A stretch of DNA of 64,000 bases from Beta vulgaris subsp. vulgaris. Lineage: Eukaryota; Streptophyta; Magnoliopsida; Caryophyllales; Amaranthaceae. Below, one piece after another: positions 11,001 to 24,229 of the stretch (position 1 is the first letter of the stretch; every line of letters starts with the position of its first letter). The DNA is taken from contig NC_079202.1 of assembly GCF_026745355.1 (NCBI RefSeq), positions 45,836,373-45,900,372 of the forward strand, read 5' to 3'. The translations under genes and the position numbers were made by a program. The notes beneath the pieces were generated by a model. The model did not search any database and was not told the DNA's origin. It saw only the letters and a program-made list of their open reading frames with translations.

Positions 11001-14000
11001 CTGAAAGTTACAGGTAAATAAGAGAGCATTAACAGAAAATGCTGTGAGGATTGACAGTGGTGTTGTTCTACAAGTTGCAGATACTCACATAAAAACATAT
11101 CCTAAGAACACAATTATAGTTTGAATTGACAACTTATTTGGAGAATAAATAAACAAAGGGGGCAGAAAATTTGCCACTCTACAGATCATTATTCCCAAAT
11201 ATATTGCATATAGCTAAGACTAAGACAAATGCTGGTCCTGCATCAACCAACGTTCAGGCTGATTTCATGCAATTGTCAAAGAAACTAAGACAAATGCTGG
11301 TCCTGCAGCAGATAAACACATTTAAGCCAGTCCTTTCTACCTATATCTACAACTGCATCAACTAATGGATGTAGGGTTACGCAGGGGTTAAAGCATTCAT
11401 ATATTCCTGTGAAATTCACAGTGAAGTCCTTCCAAAATGAGTTCCAATCATTTTTGCAGACAGCACTCCGATCAAATAGAGCAATACACCAAATAATACT
11501 GTCATACATTTAGCTATCAGACCTGGTCAATCAAATCAGGATTTGAAACTGCCCAGCCTTTCTTTCTATACGCTTCACGAACATCTTCACAAGAGTTGCA
11601 ACAATCCTCATCCGCCTGCAAAGATGCAAACAAGAGGTCCAACTCAGCAAAGAAAGAAGTATATTCAAATAAACAGTGAACAAAGCAAACAATCATCTTG
11701 AGAAAGCCTAAAGCTCCTCGACCATTAAGGATACCATGTTATGAGATGAAATTTTAAAAGAAGACAAAGATGAATTTGAATGCAAATATTAGAATTACAG
11801 AAAATGTAAATGATATTCAGGCTTTTGAAAGGCTTGGTTCTCTCCCAAATATAACTATAACTAAATGAAACACTCCATAATATTCTACCTCTCACTAATC
11901 TCTTATACTTGTAGAGCTAACTCACTTGCTTTCTCTCAAAGCCAAACTAATTATGTTATACTTCCAATATTACCCCTTCCCTAACCCAATGCGTAAGACG
12001 CCAATGGACTACAAGCCCTGCAGTAGTAAGCAGAGCAATACTGTGATAATTCAATGACATAGGAGTCCAGGTTGACAAACCCCCTAACGGACAGGAATCA
12101 ATAGATAAACTAGAGTTTCTTTCATTGCAGCCATTGCTACCAAGACTTGCTCTGCTTAGATAAACAATAAGGATAGCATAGACACGCTTTTGTTCAATCT
12201 CGCAGCCGCAGGGTCAGTCACATCTTCAATCAACTCAGTCAGTATACTCCCTTCTAATACTTCAAGTCTTCAACTAATCTAGAGAATTCTTCAATGACCA
12301 ACGATAGGCACTACCTCCCGGCAGTGATGGATTTAGGGGGTACAGTGGGTACAGCCAAGGTTGATTAAGAATTGATCCAGCACCTTCTCTCTTTCCTCAC
12401 GCTGACACGCCAGCTCTTTCCTATGTTGCTCCGACGCTCTGTCCATATGTATTTCTCTCTCTTTCTATTTCCTCTTTCTCTTTCCTCTCTTTTTCTCCTT
12501 CCATCAATCAGAGGAGGTGGTGACAAGTATTAACAGGCGAGAATGAAGAATTTGCAGCGGCTTTCTGGTCACTCCCAGTATATCAGTACTGCCATGAGTG
12601 TTTACGCGGCAGTAGGCAGTGGTGCTTAAGTGCTGGCCAGAAAGTAGGAGGTAAAAAAAAAAAAAAATTCTTAAAAAATTTATATTCAATTTATGAACTT
12701 CCCACTCACAGAAAATATGGGATGGATTTTGACAATGGTTATTTGCCTTATACAAGTATGAATGTATGATGTTGATCTTAGAAAAGTATTTTTGTAGACA
12801 TTTGATATTATTAATCGAAATTATTTAAATTGAAAATTGAAAGTATAAGTTGTGAGATTGAAATTAGATGTTGCGAATCAAAATTAATTGAATTAGAATT
12901 AGATGTTGTGAATTGAAATAAGGGACCTTGCAAGTAATCTCTAATAATATGTTTAATTTATAAATGTTAGAATTGGAAGATGAAAAACAAATGTTCAGAA
13001 TTTTTTTTTGGAAGGTGGAGGAAAATCGAAAAAGTCTTCAACTTGATCTTCTCCAACATCAAAGGAACCTCCAATCAATGAAAAGCTGACAGATGCACTT
13101 GTAACTTTCACTTATTTGAAACTTATGTAATCCAGTCACTTTGAATTAGTTGTAATTTGAATCGTTGATTGAATATTGGCATTGTATTTTAAGTCATAAA
13201 TTCAATCTTAGCATCATATCGTGTATTATTCGATTTTATCTTATCAGTACACCCAAAACCCATTATTTTTAGATCTCTCCCTACGCGTGGGCCACACCTA
13301 GACCCGGTTGGATCTGGGTCTAGAATTTTGAGACCCATTAGGTCTGTGTCGGATGTGGGTTTGTACCCATTTTCTTATATATCAAATATGTACGTATATA
13401 TATAATAATACAAAATAACAAAGAGCAATAAACTTTTTACCCTAACATTTAAATCTTCAGTTATGCAGGCAGCATTTGAGTCAAGTGGCTCAAGCCCTTA
13501 AGGCCTCAACTCCTCAATCTATCCATTGTCAACCAGGACAAAAGCTAACTTGTTGATGTTTTAATTTGGAATGTTTTGTAAAAGAATTAGACTATTATTT
13601 TGGTCTTTTATCATTTTAATAACTACAATAACGGACGTACAATAATCGCGACTTAAAAAACAATGAAAACTCCTAATAAGCTTAAGACCCATCTTGGAGC
13701 CATTTTAGACCCGGATCGACTAGACCCATTCGAACTAGGCAAGGGTCTGGACTTTTCGAACCATGTGGGTCTGAGTCCAATGCAAAATTTACAGGTCCAA
13801 CCACACCTGCCCCAGATTCGACACATGCCCATCCCTACCTGGATGTCAAGTTCAAATTGTATTTACAACAATATTTATGATTGTTCTTACTAATATATTT
13901 CCTGTGTCAGATATTAGTTGTACACTGAGGGGGAGAGACAAATTTTAAGGAGAGCAATGACATAGAGAGAAATAAAAAGAGAAACCCATGTGATGAAGAG

Positions 14001-17000
14001 AGAAATTGAAGAACATATAACCAAATGAAGTAATGTTGCAACTAATATGAAAATTCCAGAAAAGGGAGTGTTGCAGCTACATTAGACCTGAGGAAGTAGT
14101 TGATTTCTAGGACATGTTCTTGAATTTCAAGAATTACAGGTATTGTTTGGAGCAACGCCCTTGGCCAATAATAAGGTAATGTAGCTAGATGCTAAAAAAT
14201 GTCAAACAAGAGAATTATCCAATATTGGCAAACTATTCAGCTACTATTAATAACTTCTAGTTTTTGCACATTAAGTTATTAACAAAGGTGAATTTGTGAA
14301 ACATCTCTATAGAAGGCAGATGCTAAAAAGGCTAACACTACCAGCTGACATTTGGTCAAACAACCCAACAACTAATTGGCAAAAACGTCAGAGTCTTAAG
14401 TTAGTATATTTCGCAGATACCCCCTTCAACTAAACTCCAAAAATGCTTTGAGCTCCATCAAACCTTAGATATGACCCTCAGGCTAAATTCCCCACCCTTC
14501 ATACACGCTCTTAGACAACATTTCTTGTGACCTTTAATTTTGAATCAAATGCTTTGCTTTAGGTGCTTCGATTGCCACTTCTAGGGAAGGTGATCTCCTT
14601 GGTGGGTATCAAGGAAAACTAGTATGCCAATCACACCATGTATCAGACAAATACACAAGGAACCCCAAGGGATATATGATACAACTACAGAAAGAGATAG
14701 AGACTAAGAAGACGGCTCTATCCCACAATGAGACGAATCCAATCAGCACCTCTGCAAAATACCCAATATGCTATATAAGTAGAGCACCAGAAGACTTATT
14801 TCCCCCTTTTGTTTCGATTCCAACAATCCAAATACAAAAGTAACAGAAACTTCAAGTGTAGATAAACAGAAGCAGGGAAAATCCACTCTAATCCTACAAC
14901 CTCAAAACCTTAATGAAGTGCTGAATATTCACCATCAACATCAAATCTCAAAGAAGTTCAGAACACAACCATCCACCTCTTTACAGCCAAAAGACCTAGC
15001 CCAAAGCAGTAGAAAATGCTCATCAACCGTCAATGTTGGCAAACATCACACTTTCCAATCTCTTCAGACACTACAGAAACTCAGTCAGAAGAGCAGCTTT
15101 AGATGAAGTCTAGTTCTTCGGTAGATCTATGGTAAGAGTTCTACAGATGACTTTCATTTACAACTAATCTAACATTCACATGCCATTGTGGCTTCAAGAA
15201 TTCCTAGAGTTACAGGAAAAGCCCTCATAGACTATTAGAGGGAACCATCTCAAGCTCACAGAAAAATTCACAACGCTGCCAGTGGACACTAAGATGAATG
15301 GAATTAAACTTGGCCGTTCCATACATTACAGTCGTCAACTCATCATGTAACTTATTTTGAACTTGTTGTTCTGCAACCATTACACAAAGCAATGATACAA
15401 ATCATGTCCTCACCGTGTTGTCCGTTAGGTAATGGTGATTCATTCGCATTAGAACATTATTTCCCCGATTAAGATTGTTCCGTATCAAAATTGGGCAAAT
15501 AAGAAGAGAAGGGAAAAGCATATATTGCAACTGGAAAACAGCAAGCAGACAACAAAAAGGAAAAGAACATGGTGTGGGTTATCAAGTTATGTATAGGAGT
15601 TTTGTCTAGTTATATTGAGACAACCTGACAAGTCAATGCATTATATGACACAGCCAACAAGTTGAAATAAAAAAAGCATACCGCTTCGGCGCCATAACAT
15701 GAGCCACAGTAAGTCTCATTATGTTCCAATCTGCCACCATGTCTCTGTAAAGGCTTTTCAATCTGCATCAAAATCAAAAAACAAAAAGTAAGCATGAATA
15801 GATAAAGTAGGAGACGCTTAGCCATTCCTTTTTGACTGGTTGCAAACCTAAGAGAAACAATGAGCATCTGGCTCTACAGAAGATTGTTTAAAATTATTCC
15901 TTAAGACTTAAGCTATTTTAGCCTCAATGGATTTTGTAATGTACACTAGTTTTAGGTTCCACTCAGAAAATAATTATTAGAAAGCAAAGCTTCTTGCATT
16001 TTCCTTCTTTTCAAATCCTTCATGCTTCAAATTGTAGTACTTCCTCCATTCTTAATTAAACTACATTGCTTTTCACCATAACCAAGGAAAAAGTAGAAAG
16101 TATGAATAGAGTGGAAAATTATGAAAGAAGAAAAAGTAATTAGAATGTACATCTCGAGAGAGTTTGTTGGACAAAAGGTATGCCAGTCAACATCCTAGTA
16201 TGGTATTAAAACAATGTGTAAAGAAACAGTCTAAAAAACGAAAGTGTGTCGATTAAAAATGGAGTACTAGGTTATTAGCTAATCCACAGAGTCACCATGC
16301 CAGCTACCAAGCTAAGATTGGTCAACCAGTGTTACCTAATTCACCCCTACCCCCAATCATGTTTTAGTTCCTCCGTTCCAAAACGCGATTCGGTTGCATG
16401 CCAAATCAGTGGAGTACATGAGCTAAATCAGCGAAGTTGCCTTCCAATACCTGGTCGACACTTTCTGTTTGTGGATGATAAGATAAATGCTAAGCATGCG
16501 ATTTTATTTTAGGTAATTTTGAGATTTAGGGTTTGAGAAATAAACCCTAATTATGCTAATTGAAGAAGAAATATAACAGATATAGTGTTACAGGTTTGGG
16601 GCTTTTGATAGGATCATAGGAATATTAGATTGAGTAGAATGAAGGGTGTAAATTGCCGCTTGGAAGTGATAAGTTGTTTTCTCAGACGTATTTGTCTTCT
16701 CCAATGATGGTCTTTGTTTCTGGAATTCTGGTTAGATCTTTCTTTCTCCTTGTTTTCAAAAAAAAAAAATTCCTTTTTCTAAAAGAAAAAAAAATTATTT
16801 TTTCTAAAAAAAAAATTCCTCTTTTATTCCTAATGTAGTGGGAAGTTTTCACAGATGGCGGGGTTCTTTTTGAGGAGACGTGGAATGTACTGATGTTTGA
16901 TTTTCTTAGGCTACCATATTTCCCCCTAATCCCATTACCCACGTGGTACATAATAAGGCTGGGAACATATGCAGTTTTCTTAATAGTTGTTTATTAATCC

Positions 17001-20000
17001 CATTACCTATGTATTATGTTGCCAAGATCCCGTACAAAAAACCCCTCCAATCCGAATTCTCCCAACTAGCAAATAGCGTTCCAATAACCATTATGTGATC
17101 CAAGGCGCTCCCGACTAGCAAATCCGGATTAGTGTTGTTCATGGTTGGTACTTACCACCAAAGGTCTTTATACCTCCCCTACTTGGTAGGTTCACTTGGG
17201 TCCGTGACTTTTGGAGCAGTATAGGCTACTGATGGGACTGAGTAAGTTCCGAGCTTATTCGAGAACATCGTCGCAAACAGCCTTACTTAACCTCACCTAT
17301 TTCCTTTCTTTCTCACCAGTGGCCGCTAGCAGATAAGACTGAAAAACCACCCCAGAGATGGTCAAGGCAGATTTTCCAGTAGAGAATCTGGTGGTGGGAC
17401 AATCAGTGAGCAAGGAGACTTTGCAGTGGTAGATCTCATGGCAGATCTAGACACCTAGTATTCTAGTAGGTGGATCAGATGGAAAATAAGTCGAGCAAGG
17501 TGCTGCAGCCTCCCAATGGATTTGGTGTTTATTCACTTGTCTTCATGGGAGAAACAGCAACGATGGTCAAGGTGGCTTTCCAGCAATTTAATGGTCCTGA
17601 AGAATGGTGGCAAATTAAAAGAAACTTGTAGAACGATGGGCTAGAGACTTCAATGCGGTTCCAACAGATGTTCTGCTGAGTGATGAATGAAGAGAGATCT
17701 CTAGCAGGAAGATGTGGTGGGGTACCTAAAGGAGTTTATTGAGCTCTTATTACCCAAAGACATTATTCCAAAACATAATGCTATTGGAACTCTATAAACA
17801 GTGTAAAATGATGACATCAAATTATGATTACACTTCTTCAGGCATCATTGTTGGACCAGGTAGAGGATCCATCCATTTTGTTTGTGGAGAAGCAAAGAAA
17901 CAACTCTGCTAATATGAGTGATGCCAAGCCCATTTCTAGTTTACCTAAATTTAGGAACTTCCTCATGCGTTCCCTCGATCATACAATGGGGACCTATATC
18001 TGTTTTATCCACTTCTCAGCCCATTAAATCCTCCTCTCTTTTCACTTCCCTACGCAACCCAGGCGATGACATCCACTTGTAATCAATTTCTAGTGCGCCC
18101 AACCAACCTTTAAAATCATATCCCTCCTTGTTCCTCCAACTCACTGAGGTAAATAAAGGAAGGGCTCACATTTGACTTTACGAGTTTAAGGCCCATTGAC
18201 GCTAACCGAATAGTTAGAAATGCCGCAAGCAAAGATCATATAGCCTAATTGACTGCAAGTTGAATAAGCTATGACCCTCTTTAGATCGTTCTGTTTCCAC
18301 CAAATTTTTTAAAATTATTATTCGACCCTTTGGCTTCCAGCTCAACCCAACCCTATGTTTATTAGCACCATCCAACATTTAAAATCAAATTGTCAACTTT
18401 GTTCCAACAACTAAGAAACTTACCATCTCAATCCCAACACAACTAACTCCACCCACAAGCCACAACCCAATACCTATCTCTCAACAGTTAATGAATGTTT
18501 CTCCCAATGGCTAGTCCGGTCATACCAACACGCTCCATAAAGCAGCAACAACTCGAAATGAAACATGTCCTCTGTTTCAAAAGTGATGGAGAAGTGGCAA
18601 GCTGGCCATAGTTCCCAGCATATAGAATACGAAGCTATATACTATCTCATCAAGGACACGGTGGAAGTAACAACTCAAAATGAAACATGTCCTCTGTTTT
18701 AAAAAGTGATGGAGAAGTGGCAAGCTGGCCATAGTTCCCAACATATAGATACGAAGCTATATACTATCTCATCAAGGACATGGTGGAAGTATGGGTGATG
18801 AGGGAAAAAGGAATGAGTAACACAGATGTTGGATTATGACCTGATTTGCTGAAGAGAATTAGGGGAATGAGTGCCACAAATGTTAGACATAATGGAAGTA
18901 TGGGCAATTAGGAGAAGAGAAAGAAGTAGAGAATTGATTAGAGGAGAGAGACGGAAAGGAGTTATAACACCTATAGATAGAGAATTTGGAGAGAAGATTC
19001 TGAAAAAAAAAAAACTATCAGGCCTTATTTGCTCTTAGTTGTTCTGTTTCAAGAGAGAATGAAGCCTTTAGTGAGGTCGACTTATCCTTTAATGTCTGTA
19101 GTTTCCAGATTAGAATCCATAATCTTAATCTTCTTCTCTTAGTTTTCTCTCTCCAATATCCAGTTCATAACACATGAATACTCTCTGTAGAATACAATCC
19201 ATAACATACCATCGTAATATAGCATATATAAAACATTTTCTCCAATATTTTCGTATCCAAAAGATAGAAAACCATGGAGAAGAATAGTGTAATTAGCAAG
19301 ATACATGGTAGGTACAGAACATTCAGATTCAAAGCAGTCTCATAGTACTAACAAACTGCTATATGATTCTTCGAGCTTTGCCATTTCTCTATATATAAGA
19401 GAAAGCACTACCAAGTCAGGACAGCTTAATGGAACATATGGATCTTCCTTGTCATGTAAGACCATCTACCCGGTTCACCACTAGTGCTAGGATAACTGGA
19501 TAACTATGTGCAAGAAAATGTGAAAAAGACATTGAACATACCAAAGAAATTTTATCAACTTAGAAGTGAAGAATATGCTAGTGTTGCTTTCATGTGATAA
19601 CCTCAGCATGACAATTTCATACTGACCTTGGGAGCACCAATACCCTCTTGTCGTGTCTCTAGCGCATTCCCGTGAGAGTCTAATCTTTTTTTGGTTATGT
19701 CATGTCTCTGCATGTCAAGTAGAATAACAAATAACGCCAATTAGAAAAGTGATGACAAAGTCAAACATCAAAAAATAGCATCTAGACAAGTTAAGAGTCC
19801 CATAAGGTTTAGCAATTTATGGTCCTTATACTAGCTATATATTCATCAAGTATGGGACTGAGAATTTCATCTAGACAAGATTCATCAGCCAGCACTTTCC
19901 TAATTCATCAGATAACTGCCATATGTTCCCACTATAAATGAGAAAAAAAAAGGGACTAAGAATTGCCTGTCATGTTATATTGGAAACAGTTCATCAGCAG

Positions 20001-23000
20001 CACAATACTCATTTCCGACAAACTAATCACCCATCACTGTCAACTTAAATTGCCCAAACCCAAGTACCCATGTCTATGCTTAACCCTCAGGCATGGGTAT
20101 GGATACTGAATCATATACCAAAACACAACAGAAGCACAAACAAGATTGTAGTTCAACTATAATAAACAATGTTACTCAGATTTTTCAATCAACACAAGTA
20201 CCCATGTCGGATGCATGACCCTCAAGACATGGGTGAATACTTGAGACTCTAACATAGTATAAATACTTGACACTTCATTTGCACCTCAAACATGGAACAT
20301 TTTCAGGATATAGCATAGTCTGATCCTAGGACACATTTCCATGCCCTACACAAGTATGCATGTCAAAGTATCATGTACAAAGGCAAATTTCAAAAAGACA
20401 GAAACATCAGATATACAAAACAATAGTTGAAAGCATGTGAAGACAAGAAATCGCTGCTTGGAATACATACTACATCAAGGTGTTGCTCTCCACTGATATC
20501 CATAGCATCAAGGCTGAGAATCGAACATGGTAATGCGGGAAAAGTGACATCAAACTGCATGTTAAGGAAACAAGGTACAGGGACTTCATTAGCTAAGAAA
20601 AACAAGTCAGTTAAAAACCTAAAAGTTGAGCCACAATCTTGCGATGCAGAATGTAACCCAAACTTCAAGCCAAAAAGAACAAAAAAATTACATTACATTG
20701 ATGCGTAGAGTTTCTCCTCTAGAAGTATCAACTACTAATTGTGTTTCAGTCACAGCATTCAAATATAGGCCTGCAGTCATATTCAGAGCACAGCATCACA
20801 AAAAGAATCAGAATTTTGATGAGGAAAATGAATCAACCAAGAACAAAAATAAACTGTAATTCCAAAACTTAAAGGAGGATTTTAGAAGCATCTCAAAACT
20901 GGCATGTAAACTTGTCCCTCATTGCCTTGTGAAAATTGAACTGATCTGAACAAACACTAGGACCAACCACAGAGTCGTGCTCCCTCCCTCCCTGTCTTTC
21001 TCTCTCTCTCGCGCTCTCTCTCTCCCCCCCCTCTCTCTCTCTGGATTGTAGCGAATCTTAAAGTTTGATATTGTAGCTATTTAAGGAAAGCTAACTATCT
21101 ATACTAGCTCCGATGAAGGCACAAACTAATGCTAGCAGACTTGGAATAACTATAAATGTTAACTGCTCGAGAAACTAATGTATTGTTACTTGAAAGCATT
21201 GTCCATCAGAACTTAGAATCCACTGTTGGATTGACTATGACAGGTGCATAAATCAGAATTATTTTCAAGGAATAAATTTGCAATGCTCCAAGTACATGTT
21301 TAAAATTATACTCGATAAGGTCATTTATAATAGGCCTGCCTTCTCCAGGAGTTTATACAAGCATTACAAGCATGATCTTATAAGAAATTTCACTCTAAGA
21401 TGGAGCAACAGATACCCAAATAATAGTGAAATTGTTATTGAAATTGTTGAGTGAAATATCTAATTGAAATTGTTATTATTACTATATTGGAATCCCCATA
21501 AATGTCTATATCTCAGATAGTAGTGCATGATACTAATTATTAGTCTAACAAACCCTTCTAGAGGTGAGAGTAAACTGCACCTAAAAACAGAGAACTGTGA
21601 TCGAATTATTCAGTTGGTTCAATCTCTTACTGAAGACTGTCCATGAAACATCAGAGATTGGTGGTTCAAGTAATCAGGAGATCAGATTGAAGTCCTGTTG
21701 GGATTTTAAAAGGAATAAAGGATAGATACTACATGACCAAGAAGAATAAATAACTTGAGGTAAACAAGAAGAATGAGTCAATTGCTTTTACCAAAAGGTT
21801 CAAAACATGTACTGCTTCAATTCTGATCCAAATTCTTCACATTGATGTAATTTCCTTTAGCTAGATGTCATATAATAATCTAATGGTTGTCATTTCAGTA
21901 ATTCCGATAATAGAAGAATCAAAATGTAACTCATCATGAAGAAAAAAATGTTCTACTATATCACATGGGATCCCAAATTTTAATTGAGGCGATTTCACTA
22001 CTCTCTCCATCCTAAAACAATCACATTTCAATTTTAGTCCATCCCAAATAATACGCCACTTTATCGATTATTAAATTGAAATTTGAACTTTCTCATATTT
22101 CCATTAATGAAAACTTCCATAAAGCAGTCCAAAGAAAATTACAATTGATGTCGAGGAGAAGTATTTGAGTACTGGCTAAATTCCTCAAAAATAACCCCCC
22201 ATCAAATGTGGCTTACATAGGGAAGGACAATATTATTTGGACTTTTGAGCCAGAAGCAAACTCAAAAGTACTTAATTATTGATCTTGAATCATACGACCA
22301 ACAATATTTAGGTCCCTCCAATGCACACTTTGCATTAGAACAATACTAAAAATACTAACCAACAATATGCTTTGCGTTTTGCCAATCCACAAATGAAAGC
22401 ATGAAACTAGCTATCGCGTCCGAGTCCTGACGATTGACATAACCAATGAGATCAACGTCGACCATGATAAGGATAATACTAAGAATCCAATTTTCAATAG
22501 TTCCCCTCGGTATTCATCTTTGCTCCAAACACTTTCACCCAACTTGACTCTTCAATGAGAATGAACAAACCAACAGTTGAAATTAGAGCTGGCATCCTCG
22601 CCCATTGTATAGCATATTCACCTTTAACCTAACAATATCTCACCTAATAGGTAGTTTACCATCTTACCGACAAGATTCTAATAAGCACAATCCTAAAAGT
22701 TTCCCTCCATGTTCATCTTTGCTCCCAACACTGGTTCCGTCAATGAAAATGATAAAATCACCAGTTAAAATCAGAGCCCGTAAATGGCAATTCACCTTAA
22801 AACTAACAAAATTTCACCTAATTCTATAGCATATCCACCTTGGTGTGTTCACTTCACCTTAAAAGAATAAGTTTTCTAAGGCTAATCATGTCTAAGGACT
22901 AATCAGGTGTAAACATAAGGTGAAATCAGGGCAGACCAGGTCCAATCATGTCTAGACAAGCTCAGCTTAAAGAAGTTCAGGTGAAGAGAACGCACACTAA

Positions 23001-23353
23001 AACTAACAGAATTCCACCTCATGAGTAATTCAGCTACCAAATTCTAACCATAACAGAAACAGCTAAACCTATGCCAAATCACATTTCGAGCTAAATCAAA
23101 CACGATTCGCTATCGCAAGATGTCAATAAATGCAAGATCAAATAAACAAAAAGCAAAACAAATGCTAAAAATAACAATAATCAGAGAAATGAAAAAAAGA
23201 AAGCAGCATACTAAGTTCGGAGAAGAAGAGAAGGAGCATGACGAAGGAAGAAACGAGGGTGATGAGGCCACCAGATAAAGTCCTACTATAAAAATCTTCA
23301 TTGATTTTAGGATACGCATCCAAATTCCGTATCTTATTGATAATTCCGTCCAT
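8099..23353 (-). CDS. ERGIC3: ERGIC3/Erv46-type ER-Golgi cargo receptor, 13 coding exons
   Basis: Exons, in transcript order: 23353-23212, 20770-20697, 20554-20471, 19707-19627, 15762-15682, 11615-11523, 11000-10821, 10678-10611, 10498-10447, 9786-9733, 9656-9564, 8383-8317, 8190-8099. All introns are GT-AG. The parts sum to 1161 nt, in frame, giving 386 residues, about the usual plant length. The protein opens [21 protein letters not shown], the ERGIC N-terminal domain. Membrane segment 1 is near residues 26-45 and segment 2 near 347-368, with a large lumenal domain between them. A cysteine-rich stretch (C146, C149, C159, C160, C163, C186, C203) matches the region of yeast Erv46 reported as needed for retrieval of escaped ER proteins. 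The C-terminus is cytosolic and Lys-rich ([10 protein letters not shown]). The family partners with Erv41 and cycles in COPII/COPI vesicles. Introns 1, 4 and 5 are 2.4-4.1 kb. Confidence 0.95.
8595..8846. mobile_element. Stowaway-type MITE
   Basis: The 252-bp element runs from CTTCCTCCGTTTTTTTTAAT to its inverted partner ending AACAGAGGTAG, and is flanked on both sides by TA. Terminal CTNCCTCC and a TA duplication are the hallmarks of Tc1/mariner-related Stowaway MITEs. It lies inside an ERGIC3 intron, so it is co-transcribed with the gene. Confidence 0.85.
9121..9410. mobile_element. Stowaway-type MITE
   Basis: The 290-bp element starts CTTCCTTTTTTTG and ends AATGGAGGAAG, flanked by TA. The arms share TTGCACCA and TGGTGCAA. 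It is a second Stowaway insertion in the same ERGIC3 intron, unlike the first in its inner sequence. Confidence 0.85.
11616..15681 (-). other. ERGIC3 intron 5, 4066 bp
   Basis: The largest intron. It holds the GGGTC-word element at 13290-13845, a CT-rich stretch at about 12395-12505, and otherwise AT-rich sequence. Small open frames inside it (for example 14918-15106) have no recognisable homology. Confidence 0.7.
13290..13845. repeat. hAT-MITE-like array of GGGTC/GACCC words
   Basis: Words such as GGGTCTAGA, AGACCC and GGTCTG occur in both orientations at both ends. The right terminus is CATGCCCATCCCTA, as at 4141-4310. The flanking 8-mers do not match, so the boundaries are approximate. 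It lies within ERGIC3 intron 5. Confidence 0.45.
16040..16264. mobile_element. Stowaway-like MITE, slightly degraded
   Basis: It starts CTTCCTCCATTCTTAATT and ends GATTAAAAATGGAG, with TA on both sides. The right terminus has lost the last bases of the expected GGAGGAAG. Confidence 0.6.
18547..18790. repeat. Tandem duplication, two 122-bp copies
   Basis: Copies at 18547-18668 and 18669-18790 both start AACAACTC and contain ATGAAACATGTCCTCTGTTT and GGCAAGCTGGCCATAGTTCC. They differ at only a few positions, so the duplication is fairly recent. It lies inside ERGIC3 intron 4. Confidence 0.9.
20771..23211 (-). other. ERGIC3 intron 1, 2441 bp
   Basis: AT-rich intron with a pyrimidine microsatellite (about 20990-21042, CT repeats on the plus strand). 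Around 22000-22170 there is a segment resembling the left end of a Stowaway element, without a clear partner. No gene is seen inside. Confidence 0.65.
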
Positions 23354-23760
23354 AATTTCCCAATTTTTCTTCAAAATTTCAAATTCTGAAACCTAATTTC
23401 CGAAGAACGCGCAAAAAAAAGGTTGAATTATGATTGAATTGACTAAACTCAACTCAATTCAATTCAAATCAGTTCAACCACCTCGTCAAAGAGATGATGA
23501 ACGGATCTGAAACATGAACTGGAAACTTCTGGATCTTTTCTCACTCCTCGAAATTTGAAATAATCGAATTCTGGAATTTGGTTATGGTGAAGGTTGAAGA
23601 GGATAGAGAAAGAGGAGGAGACAAGGGGGAGGTAAACTCGCCGGAGAAAGAGAAGAGAAATTTAGAGAGAGAGAGAAATTAGAGAGAGAGTCGCTACTTT
23701 GTCTGCTACGCTGGATCTGCGGTCCAATTCTGCGCCGTCAAGTTTTCTTTCTTGGGCCTA
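23354..23760 (-). promoter_or_regulatory. 5' UTR and proximal promoter of the ERGIC3 gene
   Basis: Upstream of the ATG at 23353 the minus strand is CT-rich, including a (CT)n run at about 23650-23695, typical of plant 5' leaders. The start ATG was chosen because [10 protein letters not shown] is the conserved family start; an upstream in-frame Met at 23374 would add seven non-conserved residues. No firm TATA box was found. Confidence 0.45.
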
Positions 23761-23770
23761 TTCATTGGGT

Positions 23771-23860
23771 GAAAGTAGTTGGGCTGTGTTTTTTTTGGGG
23801 GGGGGGGGTTGAAAGTAGTTGGGCCGTGTTTTTTTGGGGGGCTGAAAGTAGTTGGGCTTT
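23771..23860. repeat. G-run tandem repeat just upstream of ERGIC3
   Basis: GAAAGTAGTTGGGC recurs at 23771, 23811 and 23844. The first two copies are followed by a poly-T run and then a G run (12 and 6 G). The unit is 33-40 bp. It sits about 420-510 bp upstream of the ATG, on the non-template strand for leftward transcription reversed, so the gene's coding strand carries C runs here. Confidence 0.85.
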
Positions 23861-23901
23861 TGATACAAAGATAATAGTAGTACTTCCTAATTCCTATAGT
23901 T

Positions 23902-24068
23902 CTTTTTTTTTTTTAACCATCCATTGTCGATAGCGGTGATTAAAGGATGCTCCACTTAAGGGTAAAAAGTTGACCAAGAATCTCTTTCATTCTCAAAGGT
24001 TGAGGATCGAACCCCTGACCAATTGGTTAATTGACAAAATAAGCAACCACTATGCCACGACCACTTGG
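23902..24068 (-). mobile_element. tRNA-derived SINE with 18-bp target duplication
   Basis: Read on the minus strand, it opens with a tRNA-like head. An A-box-like TGGCATAGTGGTTGC is followed by a B box GGTTCGATCCT, and the element ends in a poly-A tail (the poly-T at 23903-23914 on the plus strand). The flanks TTCCTAATTCCTATAGTT (23884-23901) and TTCCTAGTTGCTATAGTT (24069-24086) match at 16 of 18 positions. Internal pol III promoter, 3' poly-A and a long duplication together define a SINE. Confidence 0.88.
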
Positions 24069-24229
24069 TTCCTAGTTGCTATAGTTAAGTTGAGTATTTC
24101 CTTTGTATTGTATAGCAAAGATATCCCGAGAAGTTTGAGAAGAGCTCACTCAAGAAATCTTGAAAATAGTATCTTCATGGGAATTCTGGTATCTTAATCA
24201 AGCTGGAAAATGATCCTAGTCTAGAGTAT

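Larger units (their letters stand above)
15763..19626 (-). other. ERGIC3 intron 4, 3864 bp
   Basis: It holds a Stowaway-like MITE (16040-16264) and a 122-bp tandem duplication (18547-18790). The stretch at about 17000-18000 is less AT-rich than its surroundings and may be a decayed retroelement piece, but no protein motif could be fixed. Confidence 0.65.

Noticed and set aside
17000..18100. Retroelement gag gene in ERGIC3 intron 4
   Set aside because: Composition differs from the surroundings, but no gag motif, primer site or LTR could be identified.
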